From Massilia sp. Root418 (GTDB lineage: Bacteria; Pseudomonadota; Gammaproteobacteria; Burkholderiales; Burkholderiaceae_D), in the NCBI RefSeq assembly GCF_001425265.1, contig NZ_LMEC01000026.1:1-64000 (forward strand): a DNA stretch of 64,000 nt. Reading direction: 5' to 3'. A program made the translations under genes and the position numbers. The notes beneath the pieces were generated by a model. That model was not told the DNA's origin and did not search any database. It saw only the letters and a list, made by a program, of their open reading frames with translations. Positions within the stretch are counted from its first letter, which is position 1; every line of letters starts with the position of its first letter. Of the stretch, positions 52,196-60,661 are shown one piece after another.

Positions 52196-53761
52196 CTAGG
52201 CGGCGCGCTGGTCTTCAGAGACCTGGCCGAAGTCTTGCGGGAAGTGGTTCAGGGCGGACAGCACGGGGTATGGCGTCATGCCGCCCATCGCGCATAGCGA
52301 GCCATGCAGCATGGTGTCGCACAGCTCGCGCAGCAGGATCACCTGGCGCGGACGTTCGCCGTCCGTATTGGTGCGGATCTTGTCGATGACTTCCACGCCG
52401 CGCGTGGAGCCGATGCGGCATGGCGTGCATTTGCCGCACGATTCCACCGCGCAGAATTCCATCGCGTAGCGCGCCAGCTTGGCCATGTCGGCGCTGTCGT
52501 CGTGCACCACGATGCCGCCGTGGCCCAGCACTGCCCACAGCGAGGCAAAGGCTTCGTAGTCGAGCGGCGTGTCCCATTGCGATTCGGGCAGGTAGGCACC
52601 CAGCGGGCCGCCCACCTGCACCGCCTTGATTGGACGGCCGGAAGCGCTGCCGCCGCCGTATTCATACAGGATGTCGCGCAGCGTCACGCCGAAAGCCAGT
52701 TCGATCAGGCCGCCGTGCCGGATGTTACCTGCCAGCTGCACCGGCAAGGTGCCGCGCGAACGGCCCATGCCATAGTTTTGGTAGTAGGCTGCGCCCTTGT
52801 CGAGGATGAGCGGCACGGCCGCCAGCGACAGCACGTTGTTGATGACGGTGGGCTGGCCGAACAGGCCGGATAGCGCCGGCAGCGGCGGTTTGGCGCGCAC
52901 CACGCCGCGCTTTCCCTCGATACTCTCCAGCAGCGCGGTTTCCTCGCCGCAGATGTAGGCGCCGGCGCCCTTGCGCACTTCCAGCTCGAACGCGCGCCCC
53001 GAACCCAGGATGTTGGAACCGAGGTAGCCCGCCTGCACCGCGCTGTTGATCGCGTGGTTCAAGTTGGCGATGGCGTGCGGGTACTCGCTGCGCACGTAGA
53101 TGTAGCCCTTGTCGGCGCCAACGGCCAGGCCGGCAATGGTCATGCCTTCGATGAGCATGAAGGGATCGCCCTCCATCACGATGCGGTCGGCGAAGGTGCC
53201 GGAGTCGCCCTCGTCGGCATTGCAGACGATGTACTTCTGCGGACCGGCCGCTTTCAGCACGGTGTTCCATTTGATCCCGGTCGGGAAAGCGGCGCCGCCA
53301 CGGCCGCGCAATCCGGACGCCGTGACGGCGGCGACGATGGCGGCCGGCTCCATCGCCAGCGCGTTGCGCAGTCCCTTGTAGCCCTCGTGCGCCTCGTAGT
53401 CGGCTAGCGACAGCGGATCGGTAATGCCGGCGCGCGCGAAGGTCAAACGGCTTTGCCTGGCCAGGTAGGGAATCTGCTCCACCAGGCCCAATGCCAGCGC
53501 GTGCTTGCTCTCGCCGAGATGGAAGCCCGCATCGAACAGTGCGGACACGTCGCCCGCGTCCACCGGGCCGAAGCCGATGCGCCCTTCCGCCATACCCACT
53601 TCCACCAGTGGCTCCAGCCACAGCAAGCCGCGCGTGCCGTTGCGCACAATGTCGATATCCACGCCGCGCCGCGCCGCTTCGGCGGTAATGGCAGCCGCCA
53701 CGTCGTCGGCGCCCAGCGCCAGAGCGGTGGAATCGCCGGGAATGTAGATGCGGATGCTCAT
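52196..53761 (-). CDS. fdsB: NAD-dependent formate dehydrogenase beta subunit (diaphorase)
   Basis: A 521-residue NADH-dehydrogenase-type subunit. Start ATG 53761 (MSIRIYIPGDSTALALG) overlaps the fdsG stop (ATGA). It begins with a thioredoxin-fold [2Fe-2S]-like region lacking the cysteines, then NuoF-like parts: GLRGRGGAAFPTGIKW and CNADEGDSGTF (FMN and NADH binding), ICGEETALLESIEG, and the [4Fe-4S] site ESCGKCTPCRIG with a distal Cys. It passes electrons to NAD+ from FdsA. Confidence 0.95.
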   Translation of the reverse strand: MSIRIYIPGDSTALALGADDVAAAITAEAARRGVDIDIVRNGTRGLLWLEPLVEVGMAEGRIGFGPVDAGDVSALFDAGFHLGESKHALALGLVEQIPYLARQSRLTFARAGITDPLSLADYEAHEGYKGLRNALAMEPAAIVAAVTASGLRGRGGAAFPTGIKWNTVLKAAGPQKYIVCNADEGDSGTFADRIVMEGDPFMLIEGMTIAGLAVGADKGYIYVRSEYPHAIANLNHAINSAVQAGYLGSNILGSGRAFELEVRKGAGAYICGEETALLESIEGKRGVVRAKPPLPALSGLFGQPTVINNVLSLAAVPLILDKGAAYYQNYGMGRSRGTLPVQLAGNIRHGGLIELAFGVTLRDILYEYGGGSASGRPIKAVQVGGPLGAYLPESQWDTPLDYEAFASLWAVLGHGGIVVHDDSADMAKLARYAMEFCAVESCGKCTPCRIGSTRGVEVIDKIRTNTDGERPRQVILLRELCDTMLHGSLCAMGGMTPYPVLSALNHFPQDFGQVSEDQRAA

Positions 53762-54225
53762 GCTGCCTCCTTTGCCTTGGCCAGCAGCGCATCGAAGCGC
53801 GCAGGGGTGACGCGCGCATGCAGCGCGTCGTTGATCATCATGGACGGCGCGGTGGCGCACTGGCCCAGGCAGTACACCGGCTCCAGCGCGAACTCGCCGT
53901 CCGTGCTGTGCGCGTGCAGCTTGCAGCCCAGCGCGTGCTCGGCGTGCGCCAGCAGCGCATCGCCACCCATGCTCTGGCAGGCTTCGGCGCGGCAGATCTG
54001 CACCACCTTGCGCGCCGGCGCTTCGGTGCGGAAGTAGTGGTAGAAGGTGATCACACCATGCACTTCGGCGCGCGACAGGTTGAAGGTGGACGCGATTTCC
54101 TCCACCTGCTCCGGCGGGATATAGCCGATGGCATCCTGGATCGCGTGCAGGACCGGCAGTAACTGGTCCTGCTCGCCGCTGCTGGCGGCAAGGATCGCGC
54201 TTGCCTGGGGAATACGCTGCTGCAT
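53758..54225 (-). CDS. fdsG: NAD-dependent formate dehydrogenase gamma subunit
   Basis: A 155-residue NuoE-like [2Fe-2S] subunit: LLPVLHAIQDAIGYIPPE, ITFYHYFRTEAPARKVV, cluster Cys in CRAEACQSMGG and YCLGQCATAPSM. First gene of the operon fdsG-B-A-D. It is divergent from the regulator at 54371, with 145 bp between them containing TATGTT-N6-AACATA (54278-54295). Confidence 0.94.
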   Translation of the reverse strand: MQQRIPQASAILAASSGEQDQLLPVLHAIQDAIGYIPPEQVEEIASTFNLSRAEVHGVITFYHYFRTEAPARKVVQICRAEACQSMGGDALLAHAEHALGCKLHAHSTDGEFALEPVYCLGQCATAPSMMINDALHARVTPARFDALLAKAKEAA

Positions 54226-54277
54226 AAAGCCTCCGTCGTTTTTATTGTCTGCTTTGTGAACATTTCACTGGCCAAGT

Positions 54278-54295
54278 TATGTTCTCTAAAACATA
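54278..54295. promoter_or_regulatory. Inverted repeat between fdsG and its regulator
   Basis: TATGTT-CTCTAA-AACATA, 6-bp arms with a 6-bp spacer, central in the divergent intergenic region. ModE-type HTH proteins bind A/T-rich inverted repeats of similar layout. Confidence 0.4.
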
Positions 54296-54370
54296 TATTC
54301 CGGTTAATATTCACGCATGAGCCTAGGCTAGCACTGTAAAAACACCAACGCAATATGAAGGATTTTGCAT

Positions 54371-55435
54371 ATGTTCAAAGTTGAGATACGCCCGGATTGG
54401 GTGCTGCGCCATCCAAACGGCCAGGCCGTGCCCCTGCCGGTGCTGCTGGACCTGCTGGCGGCCGTGCGCAGCTCGGGCAGCATTAGCCAGGCCGCCAAGG
54501 ACTGCGGCATCTCCTACCGCCACGCGTGGGGGCTGCTGAACGCCTTCAATGAGCAATTCGGCGCCGAGCTGGTACACAAGTCGCGCGGCTCGGGCACCGT
54601 GCTGTCGCCGCTGGCGGACAAATTGATCTGGGCCGACAAGCGCATCGCCGCGCGTTTGAGTCCCATGCTGGACAGCCTGGCGTCCGAACTGCAGCAGGAG
54701 CTGGCCAGCCTGCTCGACGAGCGGCCGCCCGCGCTGCGGCTGACCGCGTCGCACGGCTTCGCGGTGGCGGCGCTGGTGAGCCGGCTGGAGCAGCAAGGCG
54801 TGCTGGTGGACCTGCAGTACCGCAGCAGCACCGAAGCGGTAGCGGCGCTGGCGCGCGGCGAATGCGACCTGGCCGGCTTCCACCTGCCGATGGGAAAATT
54901 CGAAAGCGCGGCCGCCGCGAAATACCGCCCGCTGCTTGACCCGGGCAGGCAGATGCTGATCCACCTGGCCTACCGCATGCAAGGCATCTTCACCGCCAAA
55001 GGCAATCCGAAAGACATCCGCACGCTGGACGACCTGGCGCGGCCGGACGTGCGCTTCGTGAACCGCCAGCGCGGCTCTGGCACGCGGCTGCTGCTGGAAC
55101 TGCTGCTGGACGGCCACGGCATTGCACCGGACCGCATCAACGGCTTCGAGAGCGCCGAATTCACGCACGCGGCGGTGGCTGCCTACGTCGCCAGCAACAT
55201 GGCCGACGCCAGCTTCGGCGTGGAAACCGCCGCCCGCCGCTTCGACCTCGATTTCGTGCCCGTGGTGCGCGAACGCTACTTCTTCGCCTGCTCGCGCGAA
55301 GCCCCGAATGCCCCGCTGGTCGCCGCCGCGCTGGCCGTGATGGAAAGCGATGAATTCAAGGCTACGCTCGCCTCCCTGCCCGGCTACGACGGCGCCCTGA
55401 GCGGCCAGCGCCTGGCGCTGCAATCGCTGTTCTGA
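54371..55435 (+). CDS. ModE-like HTH regulator with periplasmic-binding-type domain (FdsR-like)
   Basis: A 354-residue regulator from ATG 54371. N-terminal winged HTH of the ModE/LysR kind (residues ~15-85, SGSISQAAKDCGISYRHAWG, VHKSRGSGTVLSPLADKLIW) and a PBP-like domain (~110-340) with RFVNRQRGSGTRLLLELLLD, typical of molybdate/tungstate-binding TupA-like or MoeA-linked domains. It lies divergent from fdsG, the position of FdsR in Cupriavidus. The ligand could be molybdate, tungstate or a formate-related signal. Confidence 0.82.
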   Translation: MFKVEIRPDWVLRHPNGQAVPLPVLLDLLAAVRSSGSISQAAKDCGISYRHAWGLLNAFNEQFGAELVHKSRGSGTVLSPLADKLIWADKRIAARLSPMLDSLASELQQELASLLDERPPALRLTASHGFAVAALVSRLEQQGVLVDLQYRSSTEAVAALARGECDLAGFHLPMGKFESAAAAKYRPLLDPGRQMLIHLAYRMQGIFTAKGNPKDIRTLDDLARPDVRFVNRQRGSGTRLLLELLLDGHGIAPDRINGFESAEFTHAAVAAYVASNMADASFGVETAARRFDLDFVPVVRERYFFACSREAPNAPLVAAALAVMESDEFKATLASLPGYDGALSGQRLALQSLF

Positions 55436-55456
55436 TCTTTTCAACGGCCACTGATT

Positions 55457-55533
55457 GGGGTCAGGTCCGGCATCACGACACGAGCCCAACCTTACCCCGC
55501 CTGAGCTCGTGACGCGATGCCGGACCTGACCCC
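55457..55533. repeat. 77-bp inverted-repeat element (REP/MITE-like)
   Basis: Perfect 18-bp arms GGGGTCAGGTCCGGCATC (55457-55474) and its complement (55516-55533), with further imperfect pairing inward (CACGAGC/GCTCGTG) so that nearly the whole element folds into one hairpin. It is intergenic, between the FdsR-like gene and the BIME-type unit at 55554. No transposase is in view. Confidence 0.8.
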
Positions 55534-55553
55534 GCTGGAGGAGCGTTGCCGAC

Positions 55554-55594
55554 CGTAGGGCGGGTTAGGCGGCGCGAGCCGCCGTAACCCGCCA
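55554..55594. repeat. Single palindromic repeat unit, copy C
   Basis: One CGTAGGGCGGGTTAGGCGGC...GCCGTAACCCGCC unit, near identical to the units at 7908-7945 and 48988-49028. It lies just behind the 77-bp element and just before the oxidoreductase stop. Confidence 0.85.
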
Positions 55595-55604
55595 GCGCCG
55601 CCAA

Positions 55605-58600
55605 TTAAGCCTGGCGCTTCAGCTCCACAGTCTGCGGCGACAAGTACGCTGCCGTCATCTGTTGCCAGGCTGCGTCCATCTGGTCCATCGCTGCCAGCTT
55701 GACGTGGCCGTAGCCGCGCACTTGCTCCGGCAATTGCGCCAGCTTCAGCGCGGCGGCCTTGTTGTGCAGCTCCAGGCTGGCCGACAAGTCACGCGCGAAG
55801 CCCAGGTAGCGGTCGCGCAGGGCGCGCTCGCGGCGCCGCTCTTCGGTGTAGCCGAAGATGTCCAGCGGCGTGCCGCGCAGGCCTTTCAGGCGCGCCAGGC
55901 CGCCGAAGCCTTTCATCATCCAGCCGCCGAATGCCATCTTGGCCGGCACGTCAGAGCCCGGCTTCTTGCGCGCCAGCAGCGGCGGCGCCAAATGGAAGCC
56001 CAGCTTGTAGTCGCCTTCGAACTGCGCGGCGATCTGCTCGCGGAAGCCCGGGTCGGCGTGCAGGCGGGCCACCTCGTACTCGTCCTTGTAGGCCATCAGC
56101 TTGAACAGGCTGCGCGCCACGGCCTTACTCAGTGCGCGCTTGGAATCTGCGCCTTCCAGCGCCACTTCGCGGCGCTCGACGGCGGCCACCGCGTCCTGGT
56201 ACACGCGGGCGTAGGCGGCGTTCTGGTATTTGGTGAGCCAATCCGTGCGGAAGGCCACCAGCTCGGGCAGCGACTTGGGCGCGATGAACTGGATCACTTG
56301 CTGCTGCGGTTGCGCCAGGCGCGCCAGGGCGTCCTTGTCGGCTGCGGCCAGGCGGCCCAGCATGAAGGCGCGCTTGTTCATGTCGATGGCGACGCCGTTC
56401 AGCTCAATGGCGCGCATCAGCGCTTCGAGTCCGGCGGGCACCAGGCCTTTTTGCCAGGCGTAGCCCATCAGCAGGATGTTGCCGCCGATCGGGTCGCCGA
56501 GGAAGCGCGCAGCGATTTCCTGCGCGTCGAGCTGCAACACATTGGAACCGCCTGCGGCGGACGCCAGCTTTTCCAGCAGGCCTTCCTTGTTAATGGAGGC
56601 ATCGCGGTCGCGCGTGAATTCGGCGGTGGGGATCTCGCGTTCGTTAGCCACCACCTGCGTGCGGCCGTGCTTCATCACGGACAGGCTGTCCGGCATGGCC
56701 GCTACCACCAGGTCGCAGGCGAACACCGCGTCTGCCTGTTGCAGGTCGATGCGGACCTGGTTCAGCGCCGAAGGCGACGCGGCCACGCGCACGTGCGACA
56801 GCACCGCACCGCCCTTCTGCGCAAAGCCCATGAAGTCCAGCGTGGAGGCGCCCTTGCCTTCCAGGTGCGCGGCCATGGTGATCAGCGCGCCGACGGTGAC
56901 GATGCCGGTGCCGCCCACGCCCGCCACCAGGATCTCGAACGGCTTGTCCAGCGCGTGCGGCGCGGGCGCGGGGTAGCGGCCCAGCGCCTGCTCCAGGTCC
57001 GCCAGGGTGAGCGCCACGCTGGCCGGCTTGCGCAAGGTGCCGCCCAGTACCGACACAAAGCTCGGGCAGAAGCCTTCTACGCAGGAGTAATCCTTGTTGC
57101 AGGAGGACTGTTCGATCTGGCGCTTGCGGCCCAGTTCCGTTTCCAGCGGCAAGATGGACAGGCAGTTCGACTGCACACCGCAATCGCCGCAGCCCTCGCA
57201 TACGGCCGGGTTGATCACCATGCGGCGCGCCGGATCGGGAAACACGATTTTTTCAGGCTTGTTCTTCTTGCGGCGGCGGCGCTTCTCGGCCGCGCAGGTC
57301 TGGTCGTACACCAGCACCGTCACACCGGCGATCTCGCGCAGCATGCGCTGCATGGCATCGAGTTCGCTGCGGTGGTGCACGGTGACGCCGGCAGGCAGCG
57401 CCACGCCGGTGTAGTTCTCTGGCTGGTCGGTAACGACCACCACTTTCTTCGCGCCTTCGCTTACCACCTGCTGCACGATCTGCGGCACGGACAGCGTGCC
57501 GTCCACCGGCTGGCCGCCTGTCATGGCCACCGCGTCGTTGTACAGGATCTTGTAGGTGATGTTGGTGCGCGCGGCGATCGCCTGGCGGATGGCCAGCGAG
57601 CCCGAATGGTAGTAGGTGCCGTCGCCCAGGTTCTGGAACACGTGCTTCTCGCCCACGAAGCGCGAGGAACCCACCCAGCTGATGCCCTCGCCGCCCATCT
57701 GGGCAAGGTAGTTGGTGTCGCGCTTCATCCACGTGGCCATGAAGTGGCATCCTATGCCGGCCATGGCGCGGCTGCCTTCCGGCACGCGGGTGGAGGTGTT
57801 GTGCGGGCAGCCGGAGCAGAAGTACGGCGTGCGCTTGATGCCGTCCGCGCTGTTGGACAGCAGCTCGGCGGCGCAGAAGTCGGGCAGCATGCGCTGCAGG
57901 TCCAGCGCCGGGAAGCGCGGCGCCAGCCACTGCACGATGGCGGGCGCGATGCGCGACGGGCGCAGCTCGCCCAGCGCGGACAGCAGCGCGTGGCCATGCT
58001 TGTCGGTCTTGCCGATAACGGCGGGCCGTTCGGACTGCGGCAGGTTGTAGAACAGGTTTTTCACCTGCTGCTCGATCACGGCGCCCTTCTCTTCCACCAC
58101 CAGGATTTCCTGCAGCCCGTCCGCAAACGCGGCCAGGCGAGTGCGCTCCAGCGGGAAGGTCAGGCCCGGCTTGTACAGGCGCACGCCCAGTTCCTCCAGG
58201 CGGTCCAACGGCAGGCCCAGGCGCTCCAGCGCCTCCACCAGATCAAGATAAGCCTTGCCTGCGCTGATAATGCCGATGCTGGCGCGCGGCGCGGCCACCA
58301 CCATGCGGTCGATCGAATTGGCGCGGGCGAAGGCTTGCACGGCTTCCAGCTTTTCCGCCGCGCGCACTTCCAGCGCCAGACCCGGCAAGTCGGGCCAGCG
58401 GTTATGCAGGCCGTCCGGCGGCGCGGTGTAGCCGGTGGGGGTAACGTACTTCGGCAGCGGCGGCAGTTCCACCACGGCGCCGCCTTCCACCGTTTCGGAG
58501 ATGGCCTTGAAGCCGGACCACGCACCCGAGTAGCGCGACAGCGCCCAGCCATACAAGCCGAACTCCAGGTATTCCTGGATGTTGGCCGGATTAATCACGG

Positions 58601-59144
58601 GCATATTCCAGGCAATCAGCGCCTGCTCGCTCTGGTGCGGCATGGACGAGGACACGCAGCCGTGGTCATCGCCCAGGATCACCAGTACGCCGCCGCGCGG
58701 CGAGGAGCCGTACACGTGGCCGTGCTTGAGCGCGTCGCCCGCGCGGTCCACGCCCGGGCCCTTGCCGTACCACATGGCGAACACGCCATCGACCTTGCGG
58801 GTGGGGTCGGCTTCCACCTGCTGCGAACCCAGTACCGCCGTGGCGCCCAGTTCCTCGTTAATCGCAGGCAGGAACTCCACGTTGTGCTTGGCCAGCAGGG
58901 TGGACGCGCGCCACAGTTCCTGGTCCACCGCGCCCAGCGGCGAACCACGGTAGCCGCTCACGAAGCCGCCCGTGTTCAGGCCCTGCGCGTCGTCGCAGAT
59001 CTTCTGCATGCACAGCAGGCGAACCAGCGCCTGGGTGCCGGTCAGGAAGACGCGGCCCTGGGTACGGGTGAGGTTGTCGGAGAGAGCGTAATCGGGGTCC
59101 GCAAGCGCGGGCTGGATGGAGGCCGGCAAGGTCATCGAATTCAT
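55605..59144 (-). CDS. Indolepyruvate ferredoxin oxidoreductase, fused subunits
   Basis: A 1179-residue IorA/IorB fusion (EC 1.2.7.8 family). The N-terminal half has the pyrimidine/ThDP-enzyme region (TGGFVSGYRGSPLGAVDQEL), cysteines in YFCSGCPHNTSTR, and the ThDP site AGIGCHFMATWM with GGEGISWVGSS and FQNLGDGTYYHSG. A [4Fe-4S] motif follows (CEGCGDCGVQSNCLSILP), then the gamma-type domain (ILVAGVGGTGIVTVGALI) and a C-terminal DUF6537-like stretch. It oxidatively decarboxylates aryl pyruvates such as indolepyruvate to acyl-CoA in aromatic amino acid breakdown. Divergent from an Lrp regulator. Confidence 0.92.
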   Translation of the reverse strand: MNSMTLPASIQPALADPDYALSDNLTRTQGRVFLTGTQALVRLLCMQKICDDAQGLNTGGFVSGYRGSPLGAVDQELWRASTLLAKHNVEFLPAINEELGATAVLGSQQVEADPTRKVDGVFAMWYGKGPGVDRAGDALKHGHVYGSSPRGGVLVILGDDHGCVSSSMPHQSEQALIAWNMPVINPANIQEYLEFGLYGWALSRYSGAWSGFKAISETVEGGAVVELPPLPKYVTPTGYTAPPDGLHNRWPDLPGLALEVRAAEKLEAVQAFARANSIDRMVVAAPRASIGIISAGKAYLDLVEALERLGLPLDRLEELGVRLYKPGLTFPLERTRLAAFADGLQEILVVEEKGAVIEQQVKNLFYNLPQSERPAVIGKTDKHGHALLSALGELRPSRIAPAIVQWLAPRFPALDLQRMLPDFCAAELLSNSADGIKRTPYFCSGCPHNTSTRVPEGSRAMAGIGCHFMATWMKRDTNYLAQMGGEGISWVGSSRFVGEKHVFQNLGDGTYYHSGSLAIRQAIAARTNITYKILYNDAVAMTGGQPVDGTLSVPQIVQQVVSEGAKKVVVVTDQPENYTGVALPAGVTVHHRSELDAMQRMLREIAGVTVLVYDQTCAAEKRRRRKKNKPEKIVFPDPARRMVINPAVCEGCGDCGVQSNCLSILPLETELGRKRQIEQSSCNKDYSCVEGFCPSFVSVLGGTLRKPASVALTLADLEQALGRYPAPAPHALDKPFEILVAGVGGTGIVTVGALITMAAHLEGKGASTLDFMGFAQKGGAVLSHVRVAASPSALNQVRIDLQQADAVFACDLVVAAMPDSLSVMKHGRTQVVANEREIPTAEFTRDRDASINKEGLLEKLASAAGGSNVLQLDAQEIAARFLGDPIGGNILLMGYAWQKGLVPAGLEALMRAIELNGVAIDMNKRAFMLGRLAAADKDALARLAQPQQQVIQFIAPKSLPELVAFRTDWLTKYQNAAYARVYQDAVAAVERREVALEGADSKRALSKAVARSLFKLMAYKDEYEVARLHADPGFREQIAAQFEGDYKLGFHLAPPLLARKKPGSDVPAKMAFGGWMMKGFGGLARLKGLRGTPLDIFGYTEERRRERALRDRYLGFARDLSASLELHNKAAALKLAQLPEQVRGYGHVKLAAMDQMDAAWQQMTAAYLSPQTVELKRQA

Positions 59145-59152
59145 TTTTCTTG

Positions 59153-59243
59153 TCTCGCATTAAGGACTTATAGTGCGAGAAATGATATGGCGCACAGACC
59201 GAAATATTACTCCTATTCTCACTCCCGGAAGCATTAGAATAGG
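59153..59243. promoter_or_regulatory. Two inverted repeats between the oxidoreductase and lrp-type gene
   Basis: TCTCGCA-N14-TGCGAGA (59153-59180) and CCTATTCT-N16-AGAATAGG (59212-59243), both perfect, with centres ~61 bp (about six helical turns) apart in a 126-bp divergent spacer. Lrp-type proteins bind several such sites and wrap DNA, so these are good candidate operators. Confidence 0.55.
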
Positions 59244-59270
59244 TTTTTTCTTTCTTAAAACCACTGAAAA

Positions 59271-59738
59271 ATGAAAAACGATTCCCTGGATGCGGCCTCG
59301 CTCAAGATCTTGTCTGAACTACAAAAGAACGCGCGGATCTCGTCCAATGAGCTGGCCGAGAAGATCGGCATGTCGGCGAGCCCGTGCTGGCGGCGCCAGA
59401 AGGAGCTGGAGGACAACGGCTACATCATCCGCTACACGGCGCTGGTGGACCGGCGCAAGCTGGGGCTCTCGGTGGTCTGCATGGCCAACATCACGCTGGC
59501 GCGCCACGAGGAAGGCGCGGTGAAAAACTTCGAGGAGGCGATGCGATTGCGGCCAGAGGTCGTGGAGTGCTACGAGACCACCGGCAATGCGGACTACCTG
59601 GTGAAGATCGTGGTGGCGGACATGGACGGCTACCACGACTTCCTGCACAACGTGCTGGTGAAGCTCAACGGCGTCTCGCAGGTGAACACCAGCGTGGCCC
59701 TGCGCGAAGTGAAGTACGAGACCGCATTACCGTTGTGA
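59271..59738 (+). CDS. Lrp/AsnC family regulator
   Basis: A 155-residue Lrp-type protein. HTH at ~8-55 (LDAASLKILSELQKNARISS, ELAEKIGMSASPCWRRQKEL) and the RAM effector domain (~65-150, GAVKNFEEAMRLRPEVVECY, GNADYLVKIVVADMDGYHDF). Divergent from the indolepyruvate oxidoreductase gene, which it probably controls in response to aromatic amino acids. Confidence 0.9.
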   Translation: MKNDSLDAASLKILSELQKNARISSNELAEKIGMSASPCWRRQKELEDNGYIIRYTALVDRRKLGLSVVCMANITLARHEEGAVKNFEEAMRLRPEVVECYETTGNADYLVKIVVADMDGYHDFLHNVLVKLNGVSQVNTSVALREVKYETALPL

Positions 59739-59750
59739 GCGAACGGCCGC

Positions 59751-60152
59751 TCACGTTCCGCGGTTGATCTTCCAGGGTACGCCAAACCTATCGATCACGA
59801 TGGCATAGCGGGAAGACCAGAAAGTCTGCTGCGGCGCCAGGATCACCTGCCCATTGGTCTGTAGCGCACTGAAACAAGAATCGACCTTGTCTTCCGAATC
59901 GACACCGAGCAAGACATAGAAGCCCGTTGGTCTTTTGTAGTTGTGTGCTTCAACATCGGCACCGGCCAGCTCAACCCCATCGATGCAGATATTTGCATGA
60001 ACAATGTGATGTCCCGGACGCGTTGCCGATGCCGGGATCGGTGAGTCTGCGATCTTGAGCATCGTACCAATCCTCCCTCCGAGGCACGCTGCATAGAAGT
60101 TGAATGCCTCTTCGCACTCGCCGTTGTAGTCAATGTGAAATGACAAGCTCAT
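59751..60152 (-). CDS. VOC family protein (PhnB-like)
   Basis: A 133-residue vicinal oxygen chelate protein of the PhnB/YjdN type: FHIDYNGECEEAFNFYAACL, GHHIVHANICIDGVELAGAD and RYAIVIDRFGVPWKIN at the end. The pair of beta-alpha-beta-beta-beta modules is normal for the family. Many PhnB-like proteins have no known activity. Lower GC than the neighbouring oxidoreductase. Single gene. Confidence 0.85.
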   Translation of the reverse strand: MSLSFHIDYNGECEEAFNFYAACLGGRIGTMLKIADSPIPASATRPGHHIVHANICIDGVELAGADVEAHNYKRPTGFYVLLGVDSEDKVDSCFSALQTNGQVILAPQQTFWSSRYAIVIDRFGVPWKINRGT

Positions 60153-60336
60153 CGTCTAATGTGCTTTCGTTGTGGTCCTGCTGTGACTGGGCAAGCACAA
60201 GTCTCCACTTTTTTTAGGCGCCCTCAAGGACGCGTCCGGGCGCGCCGGCGCCGTAGCTTAGCATAGCAGCTCGCCCGCCGTGCACGGCAACCCGTGCGGC
60301 CGGGTTGGCAAATTTTCATCGTTCACGGCTTCAACT

Positions 60337-60351
60337 GGGACAATTTGTCCC
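60337..60351. promoter_or_regulatory. Perfect palindrome upstream of the 81-aa membrane protein
   Basis: GGGACAATTTGTCCC, 7-bp arms around a central T, 64 bp before the ATG at 60415. The surrounding gap (60153-60414) otherwise shows only a GC-rich stretch and no gene. Confidence 0.5.
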
Positions 60352-60414
60352 GATGTATGGAAATTGCCTTGAGGTAGCATTCCTGCGACACCACATAGCC
60401 TGGAAATACTCAAA

Positions 60415-60660
60415 ATGATGGATTGGATCCCTGTAGTCTTAGTTGCGTTCAAGGTTATCGTGCTCGGCACGGGCATGTTCTTCGCCATCAAGTGGCATTA
60501 CGATCAAGGCAAGAAGGAAAAGGACAAGCAGAAGGAGATGCGCGCGGTGCTACGAGCAAGCGGCAAGGCGGTGGCAGTCTTTGTGCCATTGCTCCTGGGC
60601 CTGGGGCTCCTCACCTTCGTCCTTGGCAGGATGTTCGGCCTGGACTTGCCCCTCCCGTGA
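60415..60660 (+). CDS. Small membrane protein, 81 aa
   Basis: Two hydrophobic helices (WIPVVLVAFKVIVLGTGMFF at the N-terminus and VAVFVPLLLGLGLLTFVLG at the C-terminus) separated by a strongly charged segment (HYDQGKKEKDKQKEMR). Starts with ATGATG at 60415. Stop is 1 bp from the convergent FGE-like gene. No family recognised. Confidence 0.65.
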   Translation: MMDWIPVVLVAFKVIVLGTGMFFAIKWHYDQGKKEKDKQKEMRAVLRASGKAVAVFVPLLLGLGLLTFVLGRMFGLDLPLP

Positions 60661-60661
60661 A

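Noticed and set aside
49175-52297. A 1040-codon frame antisense to fdsA
   Set aside because: Same reason; the sense frame has all Fe-S and Mo motifs.
55662-59237. A 1191-codon frame antisense to the indolepyruvate oxidoreductase
   Set aside because: Sense-strand protein is complete and conserved; the antisense translation is Gln/His/Arg/Ala-rich with no domain.
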